DNA of 64,000 nt from Gigantopelta aegis (GCF_016097555.1 NC_054703.1:12721170-12785169), one strand, 5' to 3'; shown: positions 11,780 through 22,164, numbered from the stretch's first letter. Notes: a model not told the origin generated them from the sequence alone. Made by a program: numbers and translations.

Positions 11780-12110
11780 ATCGAGCCGGTGTGTCACATT
11801 AAACACAGTCCGATCCCCTGTTCTATTTCGAGTATTAGATATCAACACCAACATTTGCGGACAAATGAAAGTAGCATTTGTTGACAGAAATAAAGGGGAT
11901 GCTTACTAGCTATAAACTAATTTACGTAAACCCCAGTGTTGTTTTTGTTATTTAGGATGAAAAACGTGGAAATGTTGGGGGGGGGTTTCCGGAGCACTGA
12001 ATAAACTCACCTAAGATCAACCAACGGAAGCGGTCACGATGAAAATATTCTGACCTGTAGTCCGGACTATTAAGTATGACGATATGCGGACTGCAATGGT
12101 CTCCCTTCTC
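11780..12110 (-). other. Block E copy 1: recurrent segment with splice donor
   Basis: The plus strand carries cacagtccgatcccctgttc and ends near gacgatatgcggactg. On the minus strand a possible exon ends at 12011 and is followed by GTGAGT (12010 leftward). The same block occurs at 22895, 44890 and 59090 in the same orientation. No zinc-finger exon lies downstream (leftward) of this copy, so it is an orphan. Confidence 0.55.
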
Positions 12111-12305
12111 ACTTGTTGTTATTGTGGGGGTTATTTAGATTAAATGTTTTTTATTTATACCGCCCGTCGAAAATTGGTGTTTATTTGTAATATAGGAATT
12201 AGTTGTCATGTTCATAATTTTTGGACACGCCTTCTGAATTAAGCCATTTCATTTTAGTGTAGTCAAAAATTGTCCCTATTAAAGGGACACACACTAGTTT
12301 CAATC

Positions 12306-12953
12306 CAGGCGCGGATTTAGTGGGGGGCCCCGGGGCCTCCCCCCCCCCTCTCTTTTTGGGGTCAAGTTATTTTATTTTTTTAACTATAGCATACACTAGA
12401 GTGGAATTACACAAAAATGCACTTATTTCCCAAGAGTCTTTAAATTATATTTTGTTCATAAAAATCGTCTTAAAGGGACATTCCTGAGTTTGCTGCAATT
12501 TTTAAGATGGTATCGACCAACAGAGACTTTTTAATGATTGTAATTACATAACAAATATATGTTTCTGCATAAAATGTTACTGACTGTATATTAAACATGT
12601 TTCTGACTGCTTTAATATATTACTGAAACAACTGTTTCGATATTTCTTCCCATTTACCGGCAGCCGCAGTCAACGGAAAACCAGCCTAATATGGGAAGGA
12701 GAGATGACCACTTTAACTTTAAAAAAACAGGAAGAGACCAGAGTTTATGAAATTTTGAAGCTAACAAAAACAGTATGACAATACCAAAAATATACGTTAA
12801 TATAGCTATTTTGTTACTCAGATGCGAGGAAATCGCGTTTCAGGCCACTTAAATTTCAAAATTTCGCGGGGGAGCATGCCCCCGGACCCCCGTAGGAATC
12901 TCGGGCGCTTCGCCCCCCCCCCCCCCCATTTAAAAATCCTGGATCCGCGCCTG
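12306..12953. mobile_element. Inverted-repeat element with C runs, inserted in the MITE
   Basis: The ends are caggcgcgga and tccgcgcctg. The flanks repeat caatc on both sides, a candidate 5-bp target duplication. Inside are C runs (about 12340 and 12913-12927) and an interior 'gggggagcatgcccccgga' that recurs near 44475 and 40510. It is itself interrupted by MITE B at 12470. Confidence 0.7.
12470..12620 (+). mobile_element. T2-type MITE, family B, truncated
   Basis: It begins ttaaagggacattcctgag and follows the 5901 copy for about 150 bp (tctgcataaaatgttac, attaaacatgtttctgac) before stopping. It lies inside the element at 12306-12953. Confidence 0.7.
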
Positions 12954-13293
12954 CAATCCGTGAAAATTAACACTAAAGTCCGAACCAAATTGTTAACAAC
13001 TACAAAAAATTACTCTCCTACCTTTAATTACCGTTACATTTCCCCCAAATTTTGTCCACACAATGACAGTGACAGCTTCCACAAATAACGGCCCTAAATA
13101 ATTGATTGAAAAGGGGTATCCGATATTGTGGCAGCATCCACATGCCTCTCATTATCAGTGTGGTCCTTAACCATACGCCCCAAGCCGTAGCTAAAATATA
13201 TTCGTTATCAAAATGTGCTTTTTAAGTGTTGAAATTATGTTATTATTATTTTATTAATGTTATAATTATTTTTTATATTTTTTATTAATTTAT

Positions 13294-13440
13294 ATAAGAA
13301 TTGTTTCTCATTTTTAGGAATTTATCGATGTATAAAAGTCACAAATGGTATAAAATCGCGTAGCGAAGCGATTTTATACTACATTTGTGACTTTTATACA
13401 TCGATAAATTCCCTAAAAAAAAAGAGAAACAATTCTTATA
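13294..13440. repeat. Long near-perfect palindrome, copy ii
   Basis: The arms of about 65 bp (ataagaattgtttctc ... gtataaaatcgc and the reverse complement) are separated by only a few bases (gtagcga). It can form a very long hairpin. No coding capacity. Confidence 0.85.
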
Positions 13441-13560
13441 ATTACAAACAGTACAAGAAGTGTACCTTAAAACACTCAAAAATAATTTCTTTCGTTCATA
13501 CCGTCAACCATGTTCTGTAAATAAGCGTAGGAATACATGTATACATGTATACTATTGGAT

Positions 13561-13603
13561 GTTTTTTTTTTTTTTTTTTTTTTTGGGGGGGGGGGGGGGG
13601 GGG
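13561..13603. repeat. T23-G19 homopolymer junction
   Basis: A run of T is directly followed by a run of G. No terminal repeats are recognised next to it. Reads through this site are likely to be unreliable. Confidence 0.9.
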
Positions 13604-14147
13604 TGTTTAACAGAATAAAAACAAATAAAAAATATATTGTAATTTTTTTAAAATTTATAACATGAATATCTCATCATCCAGTTTCCCTTATTTTTTTAAT
13701 CGAGAAAACAGGTCACTTCCTTGTTCTATTTTTAAAACGATCACCGAACTGGGTCATTGGGCTTTTCGCCCAACCAGCTAAAAATAGTTCCAATCGATCT
13801 TGGTCTTCCGTGATAACGTATTTTTATGAGGTTTATGGCACGATAACGCTTGGGTTTTTTTTAGTGACGTCAGCCAATCAGAATACAGTAAATCGTATAA
13901 ATTCGGAAAGTTTGTAATTATATTTGTTTGTTAATTTTATTTTGTTCGTTTATTTCTTCTTCTGTTTTTGTGTGTGTGTTTTGTGGGGCGTGTTGTTCTT
14001 GTTTTGTGGTGTGGGTTTTTTCGGAGTGGGAGAGGGGTTGAAGGGATGTTGTTTATATGTCTTTATTGTTTCCTTTTTTAAAATACTCGTTACGTCCATG
14101 ATATGTTTGTTTGGGAGAAATGAAGATTTTGTTTAAAAGATGAGGAA

Positions 14148-14430
14148 GTCGGGACGTTGCCCAGTGGTAAAGCGCTCGGTCTGATATCGATCCCAATCGG
14201 TGGGCCCATTGGGCTATTTATCGTCCCAGCCAGTGCACTCGACTGGTATACCAAAGACTGTGGTATGTGCTGTCCTGTCTGAGGGATGGTGCATATAAAA
14301 TATCCCTTGCTACTAATGGAAAAATGTAGCGGGTTTCCTTTCTAAGACTACTTGTCAAACTTATCAAATGTTACCAAGCCGATGATTAATAAGTCAATGT
14401 GCTCAATGTACATTGATCAATGGCTTCAAC
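14148..14430 (+). mobile_element. SINE, S2 type
   Basis: It carries an H1 A-box (ttgcccagtggtaaagcg), a shortened B-box region (gatcgatcccaatcgg), the body (ggtatgtgctgtcctgtctg) and a T2 tail (gccgatgattaataagtc, tcaatgtgctc). Confidence 0.75.
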
Positions 14431-14468
14431 ATATCGATAATCCTATTTAATACTCCGACTTTTATTTA

Positions 14469-14765
14469 GGGCCGTAGATAGCAGTTTCCCCCACCCCCAC
14501 CCCCCAAAAAAAGAAGAAAAAAAAAAGAAGAAAGAAATCTGGTAAAAATAACAGAAACTTACTGGTTATTGATATTGTCATTTAAAGTATGTAACGTCCC
14601 TCTATTGGCTGCAAAATGGTTTTTCAGAGCCTCTAGATCTCAAAATTTCCCAAGATAGTATTTTACGCCTTCCAATCTCGTTCGTTCCAAGAATTCTTCG
14701 CCCCTCCACCCCCCCCCCCCCCCCCCCCCCTTCCCGCCCACACGAATAAAATCTTAGCTTGCCTG
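14469..14765. mobile_element. Decayed C-run inverted-repeat element
   Basis: It begins agggccgtagatagcag like the element at 5537. It holds two C-rich tracts (14487-14505 and about 14710-14730) and ends with aaaatcttagcttgcctg, a decayed form of the terminal inverted repeat. Confidence 0.45.
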
Positions 14766-14887
14766 TTATCTTTTCAGATGCATAATAATACATTCATCAT
14801 GTTTAGAAGCCCGCGACTTTCTATCACAGATGACTGTGACAAAAAGAACATCCTGACATATCGGTAATTTTTCTTCATCAAATACCA

Positions 14888-14988
14888 TGGTATGTGTTGT
14901 CCTGTTTCTGAGAACGTGTATATAAAAGATCCCTTGTTACTAATGGGAAAATGTAACGGGATTCCTGTAAGACTATGTGTCAGAAATA

Positions 14989-15022
<34 letters not shown>

Positions 15023-15190
15023 TTTTTTTTAATTGTCCCCAGAATATTAAATGGCAGTGTCAGGGTTGGGGTGCCCTGAGCTCACTGTCTCGTGTATCAG
15101 AAATATTGCCAAATGTTTCATATCTATTAGCTGATGGTTAATAAATCAATGTGTTTTAGTGGTGTTGTTAAACAAACAAAACAAAACATA
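14888..15190 (+). mobile_element. SINE S2 3' part, interrupted by a poly(A) insertion
   Basis: The S2 body (ggtatgtgttgtcctgtttc) and T2 tail (tgatggttaataaatcaatg) are separated by a 107-bp insertion at 14990-15096. Confidence 0.7.
14990..15096 (-). mobile_element. 5'-truncated L1-like LINE 3' end with poly(A)
   Basis: On the minus strand about 65 bp (tgagctcagggcaccccaac, ccctgacactgccattt, tctggggacaatt) is followed by a poly(A)/(TA) tail. It is flanked by the 10-bp target duplication tcagaaatat (14980-14989 and 15097-15106). The body matches the 3' end at 51080-51130 of the LINE at 49.1-51.2 kb. Confidence 0.65.
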
Positions 15191-15211
15191 AAAAGCAAAA
15201 AAAAGAAGCTT

Positions 15212-15612
15212 TGTTTAGTTTGTTTGTTTTGTTTAACGATACCACTAGAGCACATTGATTTATGAATCATCGGCTACTGGATGTCAAACATTTTGTAATT
15301 CTGACACGTAGTCGTCAGAGGAAACCAGCTATATTTTTCTGATGCAGCAAAGGATCTGTTATGTGCACTTTGCCATAGACAGGAAAACACAAAGGATCTG
15401 TTATATGCACTTTCCCATAGACAGGAAAACACAAAGGATCTGTTATATGCACTTTGCCATAGACAGGAAAACACATATCACAGCCTTTGATTAGTTGTGT
15501 TGCTCTGGTTGGAACGAGAAGGAATCTAATCAATTGAATGGATCCACAGAGGTGGTTCGATCCTGCGACGCAAGCATCTCAAGCGAGCACTGAACAGGCT
15601 GAGCTACACTGA
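15212..15612 (-). mobile_element. SINE S2-like variant with an internal 42-bp triplication
   Basis: The T2 tail (gttttgtttaacgataccac) leads to a variant head whose B-box reads ggttcgatcctgcgacgcaa on plus. The body segment beginning aaaggatctgttatgtgcac is present three times in tandem, 42 bp each, at 15349-15474. The open frames here are by-products. Confidence 0.75.
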
Positions 15613-15922
15613 TGTACACTGCACTGTGTTAACTCTCCCCCCCCCCAAAAAAAAAAATAAAAATAATAATAATAAAAATTTTTTAATAATAATAAATAAA
15701 TAAATAAAAATTACAAAAGAATAATAATTAATTAATTAATTGTTTAGTTGATGCCGATGGCAATATTGCGTATTGAGCTTATCTATTCTGAAATACTTTT
15801 GTCAGGTTGTCCCTCATATTTGTTTAGCATATTATTTGACAGCATCCATAATGAATAAAAACCAAAACAAAACCAATTGATGCTTAGCTGTTAGCGGTAC
15901 TTGGGACCGCACTGGAATAACC

Positions 15923-16082
15923 GGCCTAGGTGGTGTCATAGCCAAGCCATCGGACATAAGGCTGGTAGGTACTGCGTTCACAGCCAGGTACCGGCTCCCA
16001 CCCAGAGCGAGTTTTAACGACTACACATCCACCTCTCTCTCTCTCTCTCTCACTCTCTCTCTCTCTCTCTCTCTCACTCTCT

Positions 16083-16167
<85 letters not shown>

Positions 16168-16330
16168 ACTCTCACTCTCTCACTCTCACTCTCACTCTCA
16201 CTCTCATTCTCACTAAAATTAACCCACTCTTCTGGTCAGACAGCCCAGATAGCTCAGGTGTCTGCCCAAGACAGCGTGCGCGAACCTTAATTGGATATAA
16301 GCACGAAACTAAGTTGAAGTGAAATAAATG
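15923..16330 (+). mobile_element. SINE, S4 type, expanded by a (CT)n/(CACTCT)n tract
   Basis: The head (ggcctaggtggtgtcatagc, gctggtaggtactgcgttca) and tail (ccttaattggatataagcac) are split by about 180 bp of CT-rich repeat (16033-16213). The tract grew from the 'tctttctcactaacc' part of the SINE body. Confidence 0.8.
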
Positions 16331-16572
16331 AACTAACTTGCGTAATATGGGATTCTCGAACATCGAGATAACATAACCTCTGACAACACGTCCGGCAACA
16401 CTATGGAACTTTTATCGTGCAACTTTTATAATGCCCTGTTCAACATTTGCAACTGAGCTACATTTATAGTCCGGCAACGCTAGGGAACTTTTATGGTGCA
16501 ACTTTTATAATGCCCTGTTCCACTTTTGCAACTGAGCTACATTTATACCGACAGACCTATGGAACCAACATT

Positions 16573-17073
16573 ACCGGCCTAGGTGGTGCAGTGGTTAATC
16601 CAGTCGGTTTGGGATCGATCCCCGTGGGTGGGCCCATTGGGCTATTTCTTTTTCCAGCCAGTGCATCACGGCTGGTATATCAAAGGCCGTGGTATGTGCA
16701 ATCCTGTCTGCAGGGCTGTATCCTGATCAAAATCCTACGGGGGGGGGGGGGGGGGGGGGGGGTGGCACTGCTTTTTATAAACAAATGAAACACTACTCCC
16801 TTCTGGAGTAAAAACAAAAAAGTACGGTTCTGGTCTGTGGGATGGTGTATTTTTATCGTTCCAGCCAGTGCACTCGGTTGGTATACGAAAGGCCGTGGTA
16901 CGTGCTATCCTGTCTGTGGGATGGTGCATACAAAAGATCCCTTGCTACTAATGGAAAATGTAGTGGGTTTCCTTTCTAAGACGATTTGTCAAACTTACCA
17001 AATGTTTGACATCCAATAGCCGATGATTAATAAATCAACGTGCTCTAGTAGTGACGTTAACCAAAACAAACTT
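16573..17073 (+). mobile_element. Hybrid-head SINE with T2 tail, split by a 24-G element
   Basis: It begins as an H2 head (ccggcctaggtggtgcagtg) and switches to H1 (ttgggatcgatccccgtgg). The body is interrupted from about 16710 by a segment starting cagggctgtatcctgatc that holds 24 G (16739-16762). It resumes at about 16830 and ends with T2 (ccaatagccgatgattaata). Part of the body is duplicated across the insertion. Confidence 0.65.
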
Positions 17074-17075
17074 TG

Positions 17076-17285
17076 TTTAAACCATAGGACTAAAGGCTGG
17101 TAGGTTCTGGGTTCATCACCCGGTACCGGCTACTATCCAATGGGTAGGTGCAATTCCAAGATACCTACTTCCATCTGACTAATCATTAATAACCATTATA
17201 CCATTGTCCTGGGCACACAGTTCTGAAAGCTAAGGTATGAATGCCCATGACAGCGTGCTTGAACCTTAATTACATAAATGTTTAA
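17076..17285 (+). mobile_element. SINE, S4 type, degenerate
   Basis: Landmarks are gctggtaggttctgggttca, ccggtaccggctactatcca and gacagcgtgcttgaacctta. The start of the head is lost. Confidence 0.65.
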
Positions 17286-17462
17286 TGCGCAAACAGTCAT
17301 AATATTAAATTAACACAGTGTTTTATGGTCGACTGACAAAGAAACAAGAATTGTGTGTGTGTGCTATATTCAGCGACAAATTATTCAAGAAACTTTTTTT
17401 CGTCCAGTTTAAGACTTTTAAAATTACTATTCTAGAGTTAATTATGGAAAGATTATGTGTGG

Positions 17463-17930
17463 GATCGATTAATTTGTAGTCATATAATAACGAAATAATG
17501 TAGTCTCAACTTTGACATAGCACCTTTAAGATCAATTAATTTGTAGTCATATAATAACGAAATATAGTAGTCTTAATTTTGACATAGCACCTTTAAGATC
17601 AATTAATTTGTAGTCATATATTAACGAAATATTGTATTCTCAATTTTGACATAGCACCTTTAAGATCGATTAATTTGTAGTCATATAATAACGAAATATT
17701 GTATTCTCAGTTTTGACATAGCACCTTTAAGGTCAATTAATTTGTGGTCATATATTAACGAAATATTGTAGTCTCAATTTTGACATAGCACCTTTAAGAT
17801 CGGTAAATTTGTAGTCATATAATAACGAAATATTGTAGTGTCAATTTTGACATAGCACCTTTAAGATCGGTTAATTTGTATTTATTTATTACAAATACCA
17901 GTCTCAACATTAACATAGGACCTTTAAGGT
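17463..17930. repeat. 67-bp tandem repeat, about 7 copies (array 1)
   Basis: The unit starts gatcaattaatttgtagtca and ends tagcacctttaa. The unit ends are well conserved and point changes are scattered. The same unit and the same upstream flank (cgtccagtt.aagact) occur at 20745, on the other side of the zinc-finger gene. Confidence 0.9.
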
Positions 17931-18139
17931 GGTTCTAAGAGTGATCGAATTTGCACAAGTATTACATATCATTTACAGGGCTTCTAATTTTTTTATATAT
18001 ATAAAATCTACTAGCCATGGAATCAGTGATCTAAAACAAATTACTCGCCACCATTAAAAATTCACTAGCCCTTCTTTACTTTAAGTTAATACAATTTTAC
18101 TAAATAACAGTTATAATCAGATATGTCACATAAAGAGGG

Positions 18140-18318
18140 AGATATACCGACCTCGGTGGCGTCGTGGTCGTGACGTGGCACCTACCCAGTGGGTCTCATT
18201 AAAACTGGGGGCGGGCCGTAGCCCAGTGGTAAAGCGCCCGCTCGATGTGCTGTCGGTCTGGGAAGCGCCTTTAACAAATCCTGGGGTAAAGCCTGACACC
18301 ACTGCCTTTGATATACCA
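18140..18318 (+). repeat. H1-head composite segment, second copy
   Basis: It is nearly identical to 8225-8398 and is here preceded by a broken H2 start (ccgacctcggtggcgtcgtg). It is immediately followed by a full S3 SINE. See the 8.2-kb copy. Confidence 0.65.
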
Positions 18319-18692
18319 CCGACCTCGGTGGCATCGTGGTTAGGCCATCGGTCTACAGGCTGGTAGGTACTGGGTTCGGATCCCAGTCGAGGCATGGGAT
18401 TTTTAATCCAGATACAGACTCCAAACCCCGAATGAGTGCTCCGCAAGGCTCAACGGGTAGGTGTAAACCACTTACACCGACCAGTGATCCATAACTGGTT
18501 CAACAAAGGCCATGGTTTGTGTTATCCTGCCTGTGGGAAGCGCAAATAAAAGATCCCTTGCTGCCTGTCGTAAAAGAGTAGCCTATGTGGAGACAGCGGG
18601 TTTCCTCTAAAATGACCATATGTTTGACGTCCAATAGCCGATGATAAGATTAAAAAAAAAAGCAATGTGCTCTAGTGGCGTCATTAAATAAA
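18319..18692 (+). mobile_element. SINE, S3 type (head H2, tail T2), full length
   Basis: The head (acctcggtggcatcgtggtt, gggttcggatcccagtcgag), body (gagtgctccgcaaggctcaa) and T2 tail (ccaatagccgatgataagat, tgctctagtggcgtcattaa) are all present. Confidence 0.85.
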
Positions 18693-18894
18693 ACAAACTC
18701 TTTTTGGGAGGGAGATAGGGCTTAAAACACTAACATTGAGGGGTTAGGGTGGGGCAGGATATTCATATTTAGAAAATAGACTTAAGTGCAACATTTGAAA
18801 ACAAAAATCACTAGCAGTCGGGCATGGTAATTGTAGTTATTTACTAGCCCAATATTGAATATCATTAGCCATGGGAATGGGGCTAGAAATCTTG

Positions 18895-20022
18895 TCACTT
18901 AGCACCAGTATGAGTGCCCATGTGTCTTTTCAAAAGTCTCTTTTGAAAGAAAGGTTTTGCACACAACTCACATTTGAAATGCTTAACGTCAGAGTGCACG
19001 AACATGTGGTTTTTGAGGCTGGACCTCTGAGAGAATCGCTTTTCACACACCTCACACGCGAAAGGCTTAACACCTGTGTGCGTCAACATATGTCGTCTGA
19101 AGTTGCAGACGTCAGAGAAACATCTCGCGCACACGTCACATTGGAAAGGTCTGACATCGGTGTGAATTACCATATGTCTTTTCAAATGGGAATGAAGCAA
19201 GAAACGTTTTGCACACACTTCACATATGAAATTCTTCACTCCAGTGTGAACCAGCATATGCAGTTTCAGGGTGGAATACCGAGAAAAAGATTTTGCACAC
19301 GTGTCGCATTTGAAAGATTTAACGCCGGTGTGAACCAACATATGGTTCTTCAATGTGGAACTGTGAGAAAAACATTCTGAACACACTTCACATTTGAAAT
19401 TCTTCACTCCAGTGTGACGCATCATATGCTGTTTCAAGGTGGAACGTCGAGAAAAGGATTTTACACACGTGTCGCATTTGAACGTTTTAAAAGGCCTCTT
19501 AATACCAGTGTGAATCATCGTATGTCTTTTCAAGGAGCAACTCTGAGAGAAATATTTCCCACACACCTGGCATTTGAAGTTCTTCACTCCAGTGTGGGTC
19601 AACATGTGTTTCTTCAAATCGTAACTCGTGTAGAAAGATTTTGCACAGATATCACATTTGGAAGGTCTAATTCCACTGTGGATGATCATATGTCTTTTGA
19701 AGTTGGAAATGTGCATGAAACATTTTGCACATACTTCACATGTAAAGTTCTTAACACCAGTGTGTATCAAAGCATGCTTTTTCAAGGAAATGCTCAGACG
19801 AAAACACTTTCTGCACACCTCACACTGATATGGTTTTTCGCCAGTGTGGGACAACATATGGCGCTTAATGTAAGACTTGTAAGAGAAACACTTTAAACAC
19901 ATCCCACATTGAAAAGGTTTTTCACAAGAATGTGTTGATGTTTGTTCTTTCATATCACGGTTGGTTTCACAATGTGTTGACAAGACCTCACGTTCAACAC
20001 ATCTATGGTCACTGTTAGACAT
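18895..20022 (-). CDS. C2H2 zinc-finger protein, 12 fingers (ZNF copy 1)
   Basis: The 375-residue open frame has a short leader (MSNSDHRCVEREVLSTHC) of about 35 residues, followed by twelve consecutive C2H2 fingers of the C-x2-C-x12-H-x3-H form, from FQCGMCLKCF at about residue 38 to FKCELCAKPF near the end. It then stops after HTGAK. No KRAB, BTB or SCAN domain is present, and the leader matches only the other copies in this window. Linkers are mostly TGVKNF or TGVKSF, not the canonical TGEKP, which occurs once (finger 1 to 2). An extra six residues (KRPFKT) lengthen the linker between fingers 5 and 6. Such proteins usually bind DNA in the nucleus; the target cannot be read here. The start is chosen because the leader is conserved at 55984 and 38214. 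A splice acceptor lies 153 bp upstream, so the coding region appears to be a single exon. The long plus-strand frames at 18871-19380 and 19414-19896 are antisense shadows. Confidence 0.9.
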   Translation of the reverse strand: MSNSDHRCVEREVLSTHCETNRDMKEQTSTHSCEKPFQCGMCLKCFSYKSYIKRHMLSHTGEKPYQCEVCRKCFRLSISLKKHALIHTGVKNFTCEVCAKCFMHISNFKRHMIIHSGIRPSKCDICAKSFYTSYDLKKHMLTHTGVKNFKCQVCGKYFSQSCSLKRHTMIHTGIKRPFKTFKCDTCVKSFSRRSTLKQHMMRHTGVKNFKCEVCSECFSHSSTLKNHMLVHTGVKSFKCDTCAKSFSRYSTLKLHMLVHTGVKNFICEVCAKRFLLHSHLKRHMVIHTDVRPFQCDVCARCFSDVCNFRRHMLTHTGVKPFACEVCEKRFSQRSSLKNHMFVHSDVKHFKCELCAKPFFQKRLLKRHMGTHTGAK

Positions 20023-20175
20023 ATGTGTTGTAAACCAGAGGACCTTTTACACTTTGACCTGTTGCACAATGTCTTGTTTCGTCACGCGTCTTTTCGAAAC
20101 CAGCCTGTACGGAACATTTGCTTTTCATTTTTTCTTTGTGTGCGTCTCCAAAGTTGTAGTATTTAAAGAGAAGTA
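20023..20175 (-). other. 5' untranslated part of the ZNF copy 1 coding exon
   Basis: On the minus strand a pyrimidine-rich tract ending tgttctgtttcag precedes base 20175. From there to the ATG the sequence aligns with the 5' regions of the copies at 38.2 kb, 39.0 kb and 56.0 kb (shared: gtcctctg, gaaacaagacat, aggctggttt). This points to a 3' splice site and an upstream non-coding exon, for which block E copy 2 (donor at 23107) is the candidate. The implied intron is about 2.9 kb. Confidence 0.6.
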
Positions 20176-20374
20176 CTGAAACAGAACAAGTAAATGCATA
20201 AACGAAACAAGAACTAAGAGTTGAAGAACTTCAAAAAAATGTCGTCTTTTAACACAATTCTAGCACTGGCTTTTTATTTGCTTTATAATAGTGTAAACGT
20301 GTGTAAATATAAAAGTGTGCCACTGTCTAGGCATGCTCGTGTTGTGTTTTGTTTCTTTATTGTTGTTGTTGTTG

Positions 20375-20375
<1 letters not shown>

Positions 20376-20435
<60 letters not shown>
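20376..20435. repeat. (TG)n microsatellite
   Basis: About 29 TG units follow a (TTG)n run. Frames through it are not genes. Confidence 0.95.
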
Positions 20436-20436
<1 letters not shown>

Positions 20437-20744
20437 AATAGTCAGGAAGTAAGTTTTAATTGTTTTTAACCATGGCACTACCATATATGTTTCTTGGGTT
20501 AATAAACTATTTTTTTTAAAGTGTTGTTTTCTGACCATTTCCAATGAATTTATAATTATTTAAATTATATTTAATTCAAGAGATTTTCGTAAAGACTATC
20601 CCGAAGAACGGAAATGAACCTAAACTGAACGAGTTTCAATGACGAACTTGTGCCAAACACTCGCTGACGAATTTTTGTCACAGTCCGAGCCCCATTTTGT
20701 CGTCCAGTTCAAGACTTAAAATTACTATTCTACAGTTAATGTAT

Positions 20745-21030
20745 GATCGATTAATTTGTAGTCATATAATAACGAAATATTGTAGTGGCAACTTTGACAT
20801 AGCACCTTTAAGATCAATTAATTTGTAGTCATATAATAACGAAATATTGTAGTGGCAACTTTGACTAAGCACCTTTAAGATCAAATAATTTGAAGTCATA
20901 TAATAACGAAATATTGTAGTCGCAACTTTGACTAAGCACCTTTAAGATCAATTAATTTGAAGTCATATAATAACGAAACATTGTAGACACAACTTTGACT
21001 AAGCACCTTTAAGGATTAATTTGTATTTAT
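20745..21030. repeat. 67-bp tandem repeat, about 4 copies (array 2)
   Basis: It has the same unit as 17463-17930 in the same orientation. Sub-variants (gactaagcacctttaag instead of gacatagcacctttaag) dominate here, so the arrays have evolved separately since they split. Confidence 0.9.
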
Positions 21031-21033
21031 ATA

Positions 21034-21300
21034 TTACAGATGGATCCAGTTGGATCCCATGTCTTGCGGTGGTGGTGGTGTTACTGGTAAAAATCCATTC
21101 TGAGCATATACATTTTCTGTGTGTGGATTGTTGACAATGTGTGGTTTCTGGAAACTTGGTTTGGTGAACGTGTGTGATTTAGTGAAAGTTGGCCGTTTCG
21201 AGAAAGTTGGTTGACTGGATGTAGTCGTCTGTGCAATTGCTGAAGTCTGTGCCATGACTGGATGTAGTAGTCTGTGGCACGACTGTAGCAATGACAGTTC
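21034..21300 (-). other. Unidentified open frame with short internal repeats
   Basis: The 85-residue frame contains imperfect repeats (FSKRPTFTKSHTFTKPSFQK) rich in Ser, Thr, Pro and Lys. I do not recognise it. On the plus strand the DNA shows a repeated tggatgtagt(a/c)gtctgtg motif, so the frame may be only a tandem-repeat by-product. Confidence 0.2.
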
Positions 21301-21359
21301 GTGGTGGTCTTACTGTAACAAAAAATAAAACTTTTTTTTTTCCATTTAAAGTGACTATA

Positions 21360-21545
21360 TCAAAGTTGCATTAACGATAGTTCCAGAATGAAGCTTTTTC
21401 GCAACTGCACCGTCCCGTCTCCGTCATCTTGCCAAGTCGAGAGGATGTGTTGGTTAATATGAAATTCGAAATCACTGTGGGGGACACCAACATGGACACG
21501 GGCAAATTCAAAGCAGACTAGACAGCAACATCTGCCTTTTCGTTA
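21360..21545 (-). mobile_element. RNase H-bearing LINE fragment, inverted
   Basis: On the minus strand the translation resembles the RNase H region of the copy at 22165 (KAD, then SALNLP). It is an old broken fragment with at least one stop, facing away from the next copy. Confidence 0.5.
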
Positions 21546-21574
21546 CCTCAGTTCAGGCTCAGTGTTAAAATAAT

Positions 21575-21815
21575 TTGCCTTATGCCAGGGTTGGTGTACC
21601 GTATACTGATTTTAAAGATAATATTAACCAATTTGTCTTTTTGACTTGGCAACATGATTGGGATGGTGCGGTTGCGAACAAGCTTCATGCTATCAAGCCA
21701 GTTTTGCGAGAGTGGCAGTCCTCCTATAGACTGTGCAGGAAGGATGAGGTAGTCTTGTGTTGTGCCTGCAGCTGTCATACTTACTTGACCCATTCATTTA
21801 TCTTGAAGAAAGATC
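21575..21815 (+). mobile_element. RNase H-bearing LINE fragment
   Basis: It encodes the segment after RNase H (NKLHAIKPVLREWQSSYR) up to THSFILKKDP, where it is cut by the repeat at 21816. It is about 90 percent similar to 22320-22555. One frame covers most of it. Confidence 0.65.
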
Positions 21816-22162
21816 CTACACACACTACAGGAAGAAACCCGTCAGCAAACACGTATTTAACCGGAACATTATTGAAAGGGGGGGGGGGGGGGGTGGTGTT
21901 GTCGGGTTTCTCTCTGTAGTGTGTGTATTAGTCTTTAATATGTGAAACATTTTTAATCAGGGAGCTCGAAAATGATCGATGTAAAGGTATTTAACGTCAA
22001 ACATAAGATTGATGTTGTATTAGATCGAGAATATTTGACTACTGTCTGGTAGGCAGTGACTGCGCCATATTGATATAGATGGTCCCTGACGGTTAGGGAA
22101 CGTCATAACGGTCCAAATGTCCGCCTAGCTCTTTTGCAGTCCCAAGGTCCAATTAAAACAAC
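21816..22162 (+). mobile_element. Dispersed repeat H with hairpin end, copy 1
   Basis: A 28-bp inverted repeat (acacactacaggaagaaacc / ggtttctctctgtagtgtgt) frames a loop with a 14-G run, followed by ~220 bp ending gtccaattaaaacaaca. The same unit lies at 45668-46012 with few differences. It separates two LINE fragments. No coding capacity and the family is unknown. Confidence 0.65.
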
Positions 22163-22164
22163 AA

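Larger units (their letters stand above)
12279..12990 (+). mobile_element. T2-type MITE, family A, split by a nested element
   Basis: The MITE start (ttaaagggacacacactagt) at 12279 is interrupted at 12305. The characteristic next block (caatccgtgaaaattaacac) resumes at 12954. Only the 5' part of the MITE is recognisable. Confidence 0.65.

Noticed and set aside
18871-19896. Plus-strand frames of 169 and 160 residues
   Set aside because: They are exact antisense shadows of the zinc-finger array; the finger periodicity keeps the reverse frame open.
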